64,000 nucleotides of DNA, from assembly GCF_000295935.2 (NCBI RefSeq), contig NZ_ALWO02000002.1, positions 33,911 to 97,910 on the forward strand, in the 5' to 3' direction. How positions within the stretch are numbered: position 1 is the stretch's first letter; the number at the start of each line of letters is the position of its first letter. Shown here piece by piece: positions 55,813 to 63,356 of the stretch. Made by a program: the position numbers and the translations under genes. Below the pieces are notes generated by a model. The model saw nothing but the letters and a program-made list of their open reading frames with translations, was not told where the DNA came from and made no database searches. Source of the stretch: Indibacter alkaliphilus LW1 (GTDB lineage Bacteria; Bacteroidota; Bacteroidia; Cytophagales; Cyclobacteriaceae).

Positions 55813-56628
55813 ATGGCAGAGAATTTATTAAAAGGAAAAGTAGGCATCATCACAGGTGCATTGGATGAAAATTCCATCGCTTGGAAAACTGCGTTGAAAG
55901 CTCATGAACAAGGAGCCAAATTCGTTTTGACCAATGCTCCGATCGCAATGAGGATGGGGGCCATCAAAGAATTGGCTGAGCAGTGCGGGACCATCGTCAT
56001 ACCGGCTGATGCAACTTCTTTGGAAGATATAGAAAAACTTTACTCCGAGGCCAAAGAATATCTCGGCAGTGATTTCGACTTTTTACTTCACTCCATCGGC
56101 ATGTCACCAAATATTAGAAAAGGGCGCTCGTATGGAGACCTAAACTATGATTGGGCCATGAAATCCTATGATGTTTCGGCTATTTCTTTTCACAAAATGA
56201 TGCAGGTAGCTGAGAAAATGGACGTCATGAAAGAGTGGGGTTCCATCATGGGGCTGTCCTACATTGCTGCTCAGCGGGTATTCCCATTCTATACAGATAT
56301 GGCTGATGCCAAGGCCCTGCTCGAAAGTATAGCCAGAGGCTATGGTTACCGGTTTGGGAAAGCAAAAAAAGTAAGGGTAAACACCATCTCCCAATCCCCG
56401 ACCAAAACTACTGCCGGAACAGGAATTGGGGGATTTGATGCTTTTTTCAACTTCGCAGATAAAATGTCTCCATTGGGAAATGCATCAGCAGAAGCCTGTG
56501 CTGATTATATCATTACCATGTTTTCCGACCTGACCAGGTTTGTGACCATGCAAAACCTCTTCCATGATGGTGGATATTCCACAACCGGTATTTCTGAAGA
56601 GTTGATGGAACAGTTTAAGGATATTTAA
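55813..56628 (+). CDS. fabI: Enoyl-[acyl-carrier-protein] reductase (NADH), FabI type
   Basis: A 271-residue SDR-family enzyme catalysing the last step of fatty-acid chain elongation. The cofactor segment is GIITGALDENSIAWKTALKAHEQGA, matching FabI (not the canonical TGxxxGxG). The active site has Tyr150, Tyr160 and Lys167 (Tyr-x6-Lys, FYTDMADAKALLES) as in FabI. The segment SPTKTTAGTGIGGFDAF corresponds to the substrate-binding loop. It is the triclosan-binding type of enoyl reductase. It is single-gene here, far from fabH and accBC in the same window. Confidence 0.95.
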   Translation: MAENLLKGKVGIITGALDENSIAWKTALKAHEQGAKFVLTNAPIAMRMGAIKELAEQCGTIVIPADATSLEDIEKLYSEAKEYLGSDFDFLLHSIGMSPNIRKGRSYGDLNYDWAMKSYDVSAISFHKMMQVAEKMDVMKEWGSIMGLSYIAAQRVFPFYTDMADAKALLESIARGYGYRFGKAKKVRVNTISQSPTKTTAGTGIGGFDAFFNFADKMSPLGNASAEACADYIITMFSDLTRFVTMQNLFHDGGYSTTGISEELMEQFKDI

Positions 56629-56692
56629 AAATACCTTATCCATAAATCAGCATAGTTTTAGAACAATTTTAGCTACAAAATTTTAACCGAAA

Positions 56693-57334
56693 ATGAATTT
56701 CAAAACTTTGATTCCAGCAATTGTTGCAAGCTCCTTGATGATGGCCTGTAATACCGAAAAATCAGTTCAAACTCAGGATTTAAGAAGTGTTGAGGGTATC
56801 AGCCAATTAGAACAGGAACATACACTTGAGAAAACAAGCTATGCAGACAGTGTCAATGCAGGCTTGGTAGAAGATACATTTAAAGGAAGTGCTAGAAGAG
56901 AAGCAAAAGGCAGTATAGGAAATGCTGACATCACTGTGAACTATGGGTCTCCTGGCAAAAGGGGAAGGGTCATCTGGAATGGCTTGGTTTCGTATGACCA
57001 GGTCTGGGTAAGTGGATCGCATTGGGCGACTGCCATTGACTTTTCAGAAGACGTGATGATTGGAGACACAGAAGTACCCGCCGGCATGTATGGTTTTTTT
57101 ACCATCCCTGGAAGAGAAGAGTGGACCCTGATTCTCAATAAAAACTACGATCAGCATTTGGCTGATGATTATGATCAATCAGAGGATGTGGTCAGGTTGA
57201 CTGTAAGTCCTGAGGAATTGGAAGAAGAAGTACAACGTCTGACTTATGAGGTGAAAATAGAATCCGGTAATCATGGAGCAATCTCTTTGATGTGGGATAA
57301 GGTGAAAGTGAGTTTGCCTGTAAGGACTGAGTAA
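56693..57334 (+). CDS. DUF2911 lipoprotein
   Basis: A 213-residue lipoprotein (SLMMACN, acylated Cys19). The DUF2911 core is evident: DITVNYGSPGKRGRVIWNGLVSYDQVWVSGSHWATAIDFSEDVMIGDTEVPAGMYGFFTIPGREEWTLILNKNYDQHLADDYDQSEDVVRLTV, a beta-sandwich family widespread in Bacteroidota but without a known activity. Its stop is followed by a hairpin (GGGAGCAA/TTGCTCCC, 57378-57400) that may act as terminator. It is 64 bp after fabI and may share its transcript. Confidence 0.9.
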   Translation: MNFKTLIPAIVASSLMMACNTEKSVQTQDLRSVEGISQLEQEHTLEKTSYADSVNAGLVEDTFKGSARREAKGSIGNADITVNYGSPGKRGRVIWNGLVSYDQVWVSGSHWATAIDFSEDVMIGDTEVPAGMYGFFTIPGREEWTLILNKNYDQHLADDYDQSEDVVRLTVSPEELEEEVQRLTYEVKIESGNHGAISLMWDKVKVSLPVRTE

Positions 57335-57633
57335 AGTGAAGGATTTAACCAATTAATATAATACAAAGGGAGCAAATATTCGTTGCTCCCACTTGTTTCT
57401 TGCTTTCCCAATGCTCGGGACAGGCTTGGCACCTCGCTCCTACAAATCCTTGATTCATTTTTCGAAATTATGAATATCGAATATCGAATGATGAATTTCG
57501 AAGGCACCGATTCTCTCGCTTTTTTTCATTATTTCGGATTTACGAAGGACGATTTAGGAGGCCTTGCGATAATTATATCTCCCCTCCTTTTTTTCATCCT
57601 TCCTACCTCATCCTTCATCCTTCCTCTACTTCT
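57335..57633. other. Intergenic region with hairpin and dispersed repeat
   Basis: 299 bp between converging genes. It contains the hairpin GGGAGCAA/TTGCTCCC at about 57378-57400, a short tandem of GAATATC (AATATCGAATATCGAAT, about 57472-57488) and the second copy of the 40-bp dispersed repeat (57537-57576). The ORFs crossing it lack coding character. Confidence 0.55.
57537..57576 (+). repeat. Dispersed intergenic repeat, copy 2
   Basis: Identical to copy 1 (34434-34473) for the first 20 bases (GATTTACGAAGGACGATTTA) and at 36 of 40 positions overall, same orientation, also in an intergenic region beside converging genes. Confidence 0.6.
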
Positions 57634-58413
57634 CTACTGATTATCAGAATTGATCAAATAAGGTGTTTTACCGTCTGTGATGATGATTTTGGCATTTGGG
57701 GAGTTGGCCAACTCTCGGAAAGCTTCAATACTTCTGAGTTCTATGATTTCCCGAACCAGACCTTCTGCAAGGATTTTTTGGGCATCTCGCGTTCCTTCTG
57801 CTTCAATTCTTCTCCGTTCGGCTTCTTGCCTTTCCCTATCCAACACATACTCCATTTGCTGGGCTTCCTGTTCGGCTTTGAGCTTTCTTTCAATGGCCCT
57901 GCTAAGTTCTACCGGTAGCTGAATACTTTTCATCAAAACCCGCTCTATCACAAATCCTCTGGGCCTCAATGATTCGTGCATGCGGTCTTGTATGTTTTTC
58001 TCAATTTCTGAACGCATTCCAGAGTGCATGTCCTTGGCCATGTATTGTGCAGTAACATCTGCTGCGGCAGACCGAAATACATTCAGGATCAAAACCCTCT
58101 CATAGTCCTCTCCCACATCTTCGAGGATAAAGGGTACCTGCTGCTTTTCAATACTGTATAATATGGAAATCTCCGAATCTATGGTCAGCCCTTCTTTGCT
58201 GGGCAGGTTGAGCTTCACCTCTTGATTGACAGTACGGATAGGCACTTTGATCACCCGGGAAGTAAATGGGTTGAAACCTACCAAGCCGGCATCTGCGACA
58301 TCAGGAGAAAGCTTGCCAAACTTACTCTTCACTCCTACTTCTCCCTGCCTGACAACTGCACAGGAGCTTACAAGCATTGCCAGCACAGTTAATATTAAAG
58401 ATATATTTTTCAT
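57634..58413 (-). CDS. SPFH/prohibitin-like protein with a lipobox
   Basis: A 259-residue protein with the SPFH (band 7) core: RQGEVGVKSKFGKLSPDVADAGLVGFNPFTSRVIKVPIRTVNQEVK, then FRSAAADVTAQYMAKDMHSGMRSEIEKNIQDRM and a long coiled-coil arm (LSRAIERKLKAEQEAQQMEYVLDRERQEAERRRIEAEGTRDAQKILAEGL). Prohibitins form large ring cages, usually held by an N-terminal membrane helix; here the N terminus MKNISLILTVLAMLVSSCAVV has a lipobox with Cys18, so it may be lipid-anchored in the periplasm instead. No NfeD or FtsH gene is adjacent. It is a single-gene unit. Confidence 0.88.
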   Translation of the reverse strand: MKNISLILTVLAMLVSSCAVVRQGEVGVKSKFGKLSPDVADAGLVGFNPFTSRVIKVPIRTVNQEVKLNLPSKEGLTIDSEISILYSIEKQQVPFILEDVGEDYERVLILNVFRSAAADVTAQYMAKDMHSGMRSEIEKNIQDRMHESLRPRGFVIERVLMKSIQLPVELSRAIERKLKAEQEAQQMEYVLDRERQEAERRRIEAEGTRDAQKILAEGLVREIIELRSIEAFRELANSPNAKIIITDGKTPYLINSDNQ

Positions 58414-58817
58414 AGGATTGTTTTTAGTTTACTTAGCCTACGAAATCAAATTTTAAAAAGATTCCAAAAACAAAAATAAATTGTATAAAATTTTATTTAA
58501 TAAAACATATATAGTAAAAATGCGTTGGAAGGCACATTGTTCTGAGTCTGACTTTACAAAAATCATCGCTTGTATCCTGACGAGAATGTTGGTCTTTGCT
58601 GCGAGAAATATTCTCCAAATCGAATTAAAAATCCGATTTATCCGTGTTCGACCTTACAAATGTCGAACAGCGGAGTTTGCTGTCATCGTTTGAGTATCCT
58701 GCCCTTTTTACAAAAGCATTCCATTTTAAAAATGGTATTCTGCTTTTTTGTCCTGTAATTTTCTTTGGAGACTCGAATCATGCTAAGTAATTTTACACTT
58801 CAATAAAATAAAAGCCC
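58414..58817. other. Divergent intergenic region with orphan hairpins and terminator (possible small RNA)
   Basis: 404 bp between divergent genes. Three hairpins follow one another on the plus strand: AAATCG/CGATTT (58617-58639), TGTTCGAC/GTCGAACA (58645-58669) and a terminator-like stem (AAAAGCA, CCATTTT / AAAATGG, TGCTTTT) at 58713-58747 followed by T6. No protein-coding gene precedes the terminator on the plus strand. A 70-residue ORF spans the region but has no coding features. Confidence 0.4.
58713..58750 (+). terminator. Orphan terminator-like hairpin
   Basis: Inner stem CCATTTT/AAAATGG and outer stem AAAAGCA/TGCTTTT with a small internal loop, ending in six T. The nearest upstream plus-strand gene ends 1.4 kb away, behind a minus-strand gene. 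Confidence 0.6.
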
Positions 58818-59375
58818 TTGAAAAATATAGCTATTCTGGCCTCAGGCAGTGGCAGCAATGCTGAAGAGATCTTCAAATACTTTACAAAATCTAAAAAAGG
58901 CAAGGTTGTCCTTATCGCATCAAACAAGGAAGACGCATACGTACTGGAAAGGGCGAGAAAGTTTGAGGTGCCTTTTTTCACCTTTTCAAAAAAAGAACTG
59001 GAGGCCGGTTTGGTTGTTCAGAAGCTTCAAGATGCAAAAATTGATCTGCTGGTCTTAGCAGGCTTTTTACTCAAAATCCCTATAAACCTGATTCAGGCAT
59101 TCCCTGACAGTATTGTCAATATTCACCCCGCCTTATTGCCAAAATATGGTGGAAAAGGAATGTACGGAATGCGGGTACACCAAGCTGTGAAAGATCAAGG
59201 AGAAAAAAAAACCGGGATCACCATACATTTGGTCAACGAAAATTATGATGAAGGAAAAATCATATTTCAAGCAGCAGTACCCATTTCCAGTTCCGATACT
59301 CCCGAGGACATTGCATCTAAAGTACATGAATTGGAGTACAAATACTTCCCAAATGTGATTGAAAGCCTGCTTTAA
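58818..59375 (+). CDS. purN: Phosphoribosylglycinamide formyltransferase
   Basis: A 185-residue enzyme of purine synthesis that transfers a formyl group from 10-formyl-THF to GAR. It uses a TTG start (MKNIAILASGSGSNAEEIFKYF, the conserved phosphate-binding N terminus); no ATG fits. The catalytic residues are in NIHPALLPKYGG (Asn and His) and YDEGKIIFQ (Asp, near residue 144), with the folate loop HLVNENYDEG. It lies 109 bp before purH. Confidence 0.95.
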   Translation: MKNIAILASGSGSNAEEIFKYFTKSKKGKVVLIASNKEDAYVLERARKFEVPFFTFSKKELEAGLVVQKLQDAKIDLLVLAGFLLKIPINLIQAFPDSIVNIHPALLPKYGGKGMYGMRVHQAVKDQGEKKTGITIHLVNENYDEGKIIFQAAVPISSSDTPEDIASKVHELEYKYFPNVIESLL

Positions 59376-59484
59376 TGCATTGGTTTTCCTACCTTTGGCA
59401 CTTGAAAATTTTCTTATCAAAATATAGTCACATCATCTGAATCCAAATTCCGGCTTCCATTCCTTTGTGACAGATCACTACATT

Positions 59485-61011
59485 ATGGCTAACAAAAAAA
59501 TACAATCCGCACTTATCTCTGTCTTTTACAAGGACAATCTTGAATCAATTATTGCTCTTCTCAAAGCAAATGATGTCACCATTTACTCTACAGGAGGCAC
59601 CCAAAAGTTTATCGAAGAACAAGGAGCAAAAGTAGTTCCTGTAGAGGAGCTCACTGGCTATCCTTCAATTTTTGGCGGCAGGGTAAAAACCCTTCATCCA
59701 AAAGTATTTGGTGGAATTCTTCACAGAAGAGAAAATGAGGGCGATGTATCACAAGCTGTTGAGTTTGACATTCCTGCTATCGATCTGGTAATCGTTGATT
59801 TATACCCTTTTGAGGAAACAGTTTCCTCTGGCGCATCGGAGACGGATATTATTGAAAAAATTGACATTGGTGGCATCTCTTTGATCCGTGCAGCTGCCAA
59901 AAACTTCAAGGATGTAACCATTATAGCTTCCAGAGATCAATATGGCGAACTGGAAGAAAAACTGAGGACACAGAATGGCAGTACTACCATGGAGGATCGA
60001 AGGTACTTTGCCGCACAGGCTTTTCAGGTATCTTCCCACTATGATACCCATATTTTTAATTATTTCAACAGAACTGAAGAAATCCCTGCCCTTAAAGTAT
60101 CTGAAAACAAATCCAAAGCACTCCGATATGGAGAAAACCCGCATCAGGCAGCGCATTTTTATGGAGATCTTACCGAAATGTTTGACCAACTGAACGGTAA
60201 GGAACTTTCTTACAACAACCTTGTAGATATCGATGCTGCTGTCGCTCTAATCGCTGAGTTTAAAGGTGAAACTGCCTTTGCCATCCTCAAGCATACCAAT
60301 GCCTGTGGCTGTGCAACCGCCTCCACCGTAAAAGAAGCTTACCAAAAAGCATTTGCTGCTGACACTACATCAGCTTTTGGCGGAGTATTGGTGACTAATC
60401 AGAATGTGGACCTGGCTGCTGCCGAGGAAATGAACAGCTTATTTTTCGAAGTTTTGATCGCACCATCATTTGATGAAGACGCATTGGCAGTATTGAAAAG
60501 TAAGAAAAACAGGATCCTTTTATTGCAGAAAATCGATGCTCCCGGAAACAAGCAAATCAAGACCTTACTCAATGGAGTAATCGAGCAGGACAAAGACCTC
60601 AACACCGAAAGCAAAGCTGATTTTAAAATTGTAACCAAGCAAGCTCCAAGCGAATACGAAAAAGATGCTTTGGTATTTGCCGCCAAAATCTGCAAGCACA
60701 CCAAATCCAATACAATTGTATTGAGTAACAGCGATCAGTTATTTGCCTCAGGTGTTGGTCAGACATCGCGGGTAGATGCCCTCAGACAGGCCATAGAGAA
60801 GGCCAAATCTTTTGGTTTTGAATTAAACGGAGCTGTGATGGCATCGGATGCTTTCTTCCCATTCCCTGACTGTGTGGAAATTGCCCACGAGGCGGGTATC
60901 ACCTCGGTGGTTCAACCTGGCGGCTCCATCAAGGATCAAGACTCCATAGATTTTTGCGATGCCAATGGCATGAGCATGGTCATGACCGGAGTGAGGCATT
61001 TCAAACATTAA
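59485..61011 (+). CDS. purH: Bifunctional AICAR transformylase/IMP cyclohydrolase
   Basis: About 508 residues from ATG 59485 (MANKKIQSALISVFYKDNLESIIALLKAND); an ATG six codons earlier lacks homology. The N-terminal IMP cyclohydrolase domain has TIYSTGGTQKFIEEQG and GYPSIFGGRVKTLHPKVFGGIL; the AICAR formyltransferase domain has ALRYGENPHQAAHFYGDL, AILKHTNACGCATA (Lys-His active site) and SDAFFPFPDCVEIAHEAGITSVVQPGGS. It performs the last two steps of IMP synthesis. A strong terminator lies 60 bp downstream and ends the core-genome block. Confidence 0.97.
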   Translation: MANKKIQSALISVFYKDNLESIIALLKANDVTIYSTGGTQKFIEEQGAKVVPVEELTGYPSIFGGRVKTLHPKVFGGILHRRENEGDVSQAVEFDIPAIDLVIVDLYPFEETVSSGASETDIIEKIDIGGISLIRAAAKNFKDVTIIASRDQYGELEEKLRTQNGSTTMEDRRYFAAQAFQVSSHYDTHIFNYFNRTEEIPALKVSENKSKALRYGENPHQAAHFYGDLTEMFDQLNGKELSYNNLVDIDAAVALIAEFKGETAFAILKHTNACGCATASTVKEAYQKAFAADTTSAFGGVLVTNQNVDLAAAEEMNSLFFEVLIAPSFDEDALAVLKSKKNRILLLQKIDAPGNKQIKTLLNGVIEQDKDLNTESKADFKIVTKQAPSEYEKDALVFAAKICKHTKSNTIVLSNSDQLFASGVGQTSRVDALRQAIEKAKSFGFELNGAVMASDAFFPFPDCVEIAHEAGITSVVQPGGSIKDQDSIDFCDANGMSMVMTGVRHFKH

Positions 61012-61072
61012 GATCAAAGGAATCCGGCATCCGGAAATCACAGATTCCGGGTCGTATATTTTGCGCATACAA

Positions 61073-61109
61073 TTTAACCCCTGCATCAACTGCAGGGGTT
61101 AAATTTTTT
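61073..61109 (+). terminator. Terminator after purH
   Basis: A perfect 13-bp stem (TTTAACCCCTGCA with TGCAGGGGTTAAA), loop TCAAC, then T6. The chromosomal gene block ends here. Confidence 0.95.
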
Positions 61110-61210
61110 AAATAATCGGATAATTAACCGTTTAATATGTCATCAAATTCCAATTAGATTGAGGAAGATTATACTTTTATGAAAAGAAATGTTTTTTAAA
61201 ACTGATTTTT

Positions 61211-62323
61211 ATGAAAAAGCTGGTTTTAAAAAATGATTGGATAGGCGATCATCCAATCATAAGGATAGAGTTCCCTTATGACTTTGAGCTCAAGCAATTG
61301 GTCAGGCAATTTCACGGTTCCAATTGGGACACGGGGATGAAAGTTTGGTGGGTTAAATATTCAGACAGCAGGTTGTCGGAAATGCTTCAGTTTTTTAAGG
61401 GAAAAGCGTGGTTGGATTACAGTGAGTTAAAAAAGGCTACTATCCCTCAAGAAAAGATAAAAATAATTCTTCCGGATCTTTCTTCAGAGAAGATAAAGGC
61501 CATTCAGTGCTTCGAGGATTGGCTACGGAATAAGCGGTACAGTGAAAATACTATAAAAACATACAGGGATGCTATATCTGTATTTCTGAGGTTTTTTGAG
61601 AACAAACGAATAGAGGAAATAGAAAACTCCGATTTAGAAAAATTCAATACAGCGTACATACTTGCCAATGCTTATTCCAGTTCCTACCAAAACCAATTTG
61701 TCAATGCCATCAAATTATTCTTTTTAAATCGAAAGGGTGAAAAATTCAATCCTGAAAATATCTACAGGCCAAAAAGAGAGAAGGCATTGCCAAATGTATT
61801 GAGCAAGGAAGAGGTAAAAAAGATATTGGATTCCATTTCAAATATCAAGCATAAATCCATGATCAGTCTGATTTATGCATGTGGACTAAGAAGAAGTGAA
61901 TTATTAAACATTCAATTAAATGATATTGATCCAAACAGAAAGTTACTTTTTATCAAACAAAGCAAGGGAAAAAAAGACAGAGTGGTTCCTATTTCTGATA
62001 AGCTTATTGAATTATTGAGAGCGAATTATAAATCAGAGCGTCCAAAAGTTTACTTATTTGAAGGGGAGAAAATAGGCTCGAAATATACAGGTAGTAGCTT
62101 ACAGCAGGTGCTAAAACAGGCAATAAAAAAAGCGAAGATAAAAAAGCCGGTAACCTTGCATTGGTTACGACACAGTTATGCCACTCACTTATTGGAAAGC
62201 GGTACGGATTTAAGGTACATTCAGGAGTTGTTAGGGCACAATAGCAGTAGGACAACGGAAATTTATACCCATGTGAGTAAGAAAAAAATTTCAGAAATAA
62301 GATCCCCTTTTGATGATTTATAA
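61211..62323 (+). CDS. Tyrosine recombinase with a HARP-like N-terminal extension, next to an integron-like cassette
   Basis: A 370-residue site-specific recombinase. Residues 8-63 (KNDWIGDHPIIRIEFPYD, then GSNWDTGMKVWWVKY) form an extra domain resembling a HARP-type module (conserved W-x5-K-x-W). A SAM-like core-binding domain (about 95-175) and catalytic domain (195-370) follow. All catalytic residues are present: Arg227 (ACGLRRSEL), Lys252, His317 and Arg320 (LHWLRHS), His343 (LGH) and Tyr352 (EIYTHV). The 65 residues between Lys252 and His317 are XerD-like; integron IntI enzymes have about 40 more here. The end SEIRSPFDDL recalls the IntI C terminus. It points toward the cassette at 62415-63487 and presumably acts on it (inference). 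Confidence 0.88.
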   Translation: MKKLVLKNDWIGDHPIIRIEFPYDFELKQLVRQFHGSNWDTGMKVWWVKYSDSRLSEMLQFFKGKAWLDYSELKKATIPQEKIKIILPDLSSEKIKAIQCFEDWLRNKRYSENTIKTYRDAISVFLRFFENKRIEEIENSDLEKFNTAYILANAYSSSYQNQFVNAIKLFFLNRKGEKFNPENIYRPKREKALPNVLSKEEVKKILDSISNIKHKSMISLIYACGLRRSELLNIQLNDIDPNRKLLFIKQSKGKKDRVVPISDKLIELLRANYKSERPKVYLFEGEKIGSKYTGSSLQQVLKQAIKKAKIKKPVTLHWLRHSYATHLLESGTDLRYIQELLGHNSSRTTEIYTHVSKKKISEIRSPFDDL

Positions 62324-62360
62324 AAAAACTATTGTTTTAAATAATTTATGCTAATTTGGC

Positions 62361-62389
62361 ACCAAGCTGTCAGTATTTGTCAGCTTGGT
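62361..62389 (+). repeat. Inverted repeat with internal direct repeats between recombinase gene and cassette
   Basis: ACCAAGCTG and CAGCTTGGT form a perfect 9-bp stem with an 11-nt loop; inside it TGTCAG occurs twice, 10 bp apart (62368 and 62378). It lies 38 bp after the recombinase stop and 26 bp before the cassette boundary. It may be a recombinase-binding part of an attI-like site, or a terminator lacking a T-run. Confidence 0.5.
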
Positions 62390-62414
62390 ACTATAAATAC
62401 GTTATTATAAATAA

Positions 62415-62421
62415 GTTGGGC
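62415..62421 (+). other. Left cassette boundary, attI-like core GTTGGGC
   Basis: GTTGGGC fits the integron core GTTRRRY. With the next three bases it reads GTTGGGCAAC, the exact reverse complement of GTTGCCCAAC at 63354-63363. Crossover would be between G and TTGGGC, so the last six bases belong to the inserted cassette. Confidence 0.6.
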
Positions 62422-62475
62422 AACATTTTAGAAGACCAACCACCGAAATAAGAGCAATCTTAAAAATTACAATGA

Positions 62476-62706
62476 ATGGAAAAGGAAATAATTGGAAAGT
62501 GGATTTTTAAAAATGGAGAAGTTATTCCTGATTCCAATTGCTTCTTAATCAAGTCAATGATCAAAAACGACTTAAAGGAAATAAAAGTAAGTGAAGACGG
62601 ATGGATTAAGCAATATGAAGATAAAAATGGCATTATTTGGGAATTGACTTATCCTGAAAGTCATTTACAAGGTGGTGGCCCCCCGAAATTGAGACAGATT
62701 AAATGA
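62476..62706 (+). CDS. Imm27-like immunity protein, cassette gene 1
   Basis: A 76-residue soluble protein, MEKEIIGKWIFKNGEVIPDSN, then WIKQYEDKNGIIWELTYPESH and QGGGPPKLRQIK. The order G-x-W, a Trp-rich middle, WELTYPxS and the terminal GGGPP-L is that of the Imm27 family, proposed to neutralise toxins of polymorphic or contact-dependent systems. No toxin gene is visible nearby, so it is an orphan immunity gene. Its stop overlaps the start of the next gene by 4 bp (ATGA). The two genes occupy the whole cassette. The family call is from memory of the motif. Confidence 0.7.
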   Translation: MEKEIIGKWIFKNGEVIPDSNCFLIKSMIKNDLKEIKVSEDGWIKQYEDKNGIIWELTYPESHLQGGGPPKLRQIK

Positions 62707-63341
62707 AAAGTTTATTAAACATAGTGCTTTTGTTTTTTACAAGTACACAAATCTATTCACAGACTTATCTAACTTATGAAGTAATAGAGAAGGCTGAATC
62801 TCATTTAAAACAAGCCGTTGGCGAAGAACTGTTTAATTATTTCAAACTTGACCCAGATTCTTACTATGAATACAAAAATAGAACAGGGAAAACCAAATGG
62901 GAAAACATCAATAAAGGGAAAAAGACTAAAGGAGATTTTGTAAATGGGAAAAGCATTAGGTTTATATTAAACCATCCAGAATTTCAATATCAATATGTGG
63001 ACAAAAGAATTTCTGTCCAATTAGCTTCTGACCTAAGTTTGAATTCTGAAATTAACTTAGATAGAATTCCAAAATATCTGTTAGAAGGAAGAAAGTCTGA
63101 TTGGCTTAATGAAAATCAGCTTGATAAGATTATTGAAAATCAAGGGTTAAAAAAATCGGTAAAGAACCCAATAAAGCGACTAGAATTTGACTTTGATGAA
63201 AGAAAATACTATTGGATGGTCTTTAATACTCTTTATGAAGAAAAGTGCTATTCTGATGAAGAACTTTTGCATATAGACCCAAAAACAGGCCAAATTCTAA
63301 AGCATTATGAAGAACGACATTATGTTATGCATTGCCACTAA
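62703..63341 (+). CDS. Secreted protein of unknown function, cassette gene 2
   Basis: A 212-residue protein with a signal peptide (MKSLLNIVLLFFTSTQIYSQ, cleavage after about residue 20). The mature part is charged and helical early (YLTYEVIEKAESHLKQAVGEELFNYF) and strand-rich late, ending DPKTGQILKHYEERHYVMHCH, which recalls PepSY-like ends. No catalytic motif or known family could be named. Codon use is more AT-rich than that of the upstream core genes. It is translationally coupled to the Imm27-like gene and ends 16 bp before the attC-like structure. Confidence 0.7.
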   Translation: MKSLLNIVLLFFTSTQIYSQTYLTYEVIEKAESHLKQAVGEELFNYFKLDPDSYYEYKNRTGKTKWENINKGKKTKGDFVNGKSIRFILNHPEFQYQYVDKRISVQLASDLSLNSEINLDRIPKYLLEGRKSDWLNENQLDKIIENQGLKKSVKNPIKRLEFDFDERKYYWMVFNTLYEEKCYSDEELLHIDPKTGQILKHYEERHYVMHCH

Positions 63342-63356
63342 GGAAATAAAAACGTT

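Noticed and set aside
58481..58693. 70-residue ORF in the purN upstream region
   Set aside because: No homology, odd composition, and it overlaps inverted repeats; treated as noise or RNA sequence.
61021..61055. Second hairpin (CCGGAAATC/GATTCCGG) after purH as an attachment site
   Set aside because: It lacks core boxes and lies before the main terminator; probably part of the 3' end structure of purH.
61211..62323. Canonical integron integrase IntI
   Set aside because: The region between the catalytic Lys and the HxxR motif is XerD-length and does not have the IntI-specific insertion; the gene also lies in the same orientation as the cassette.
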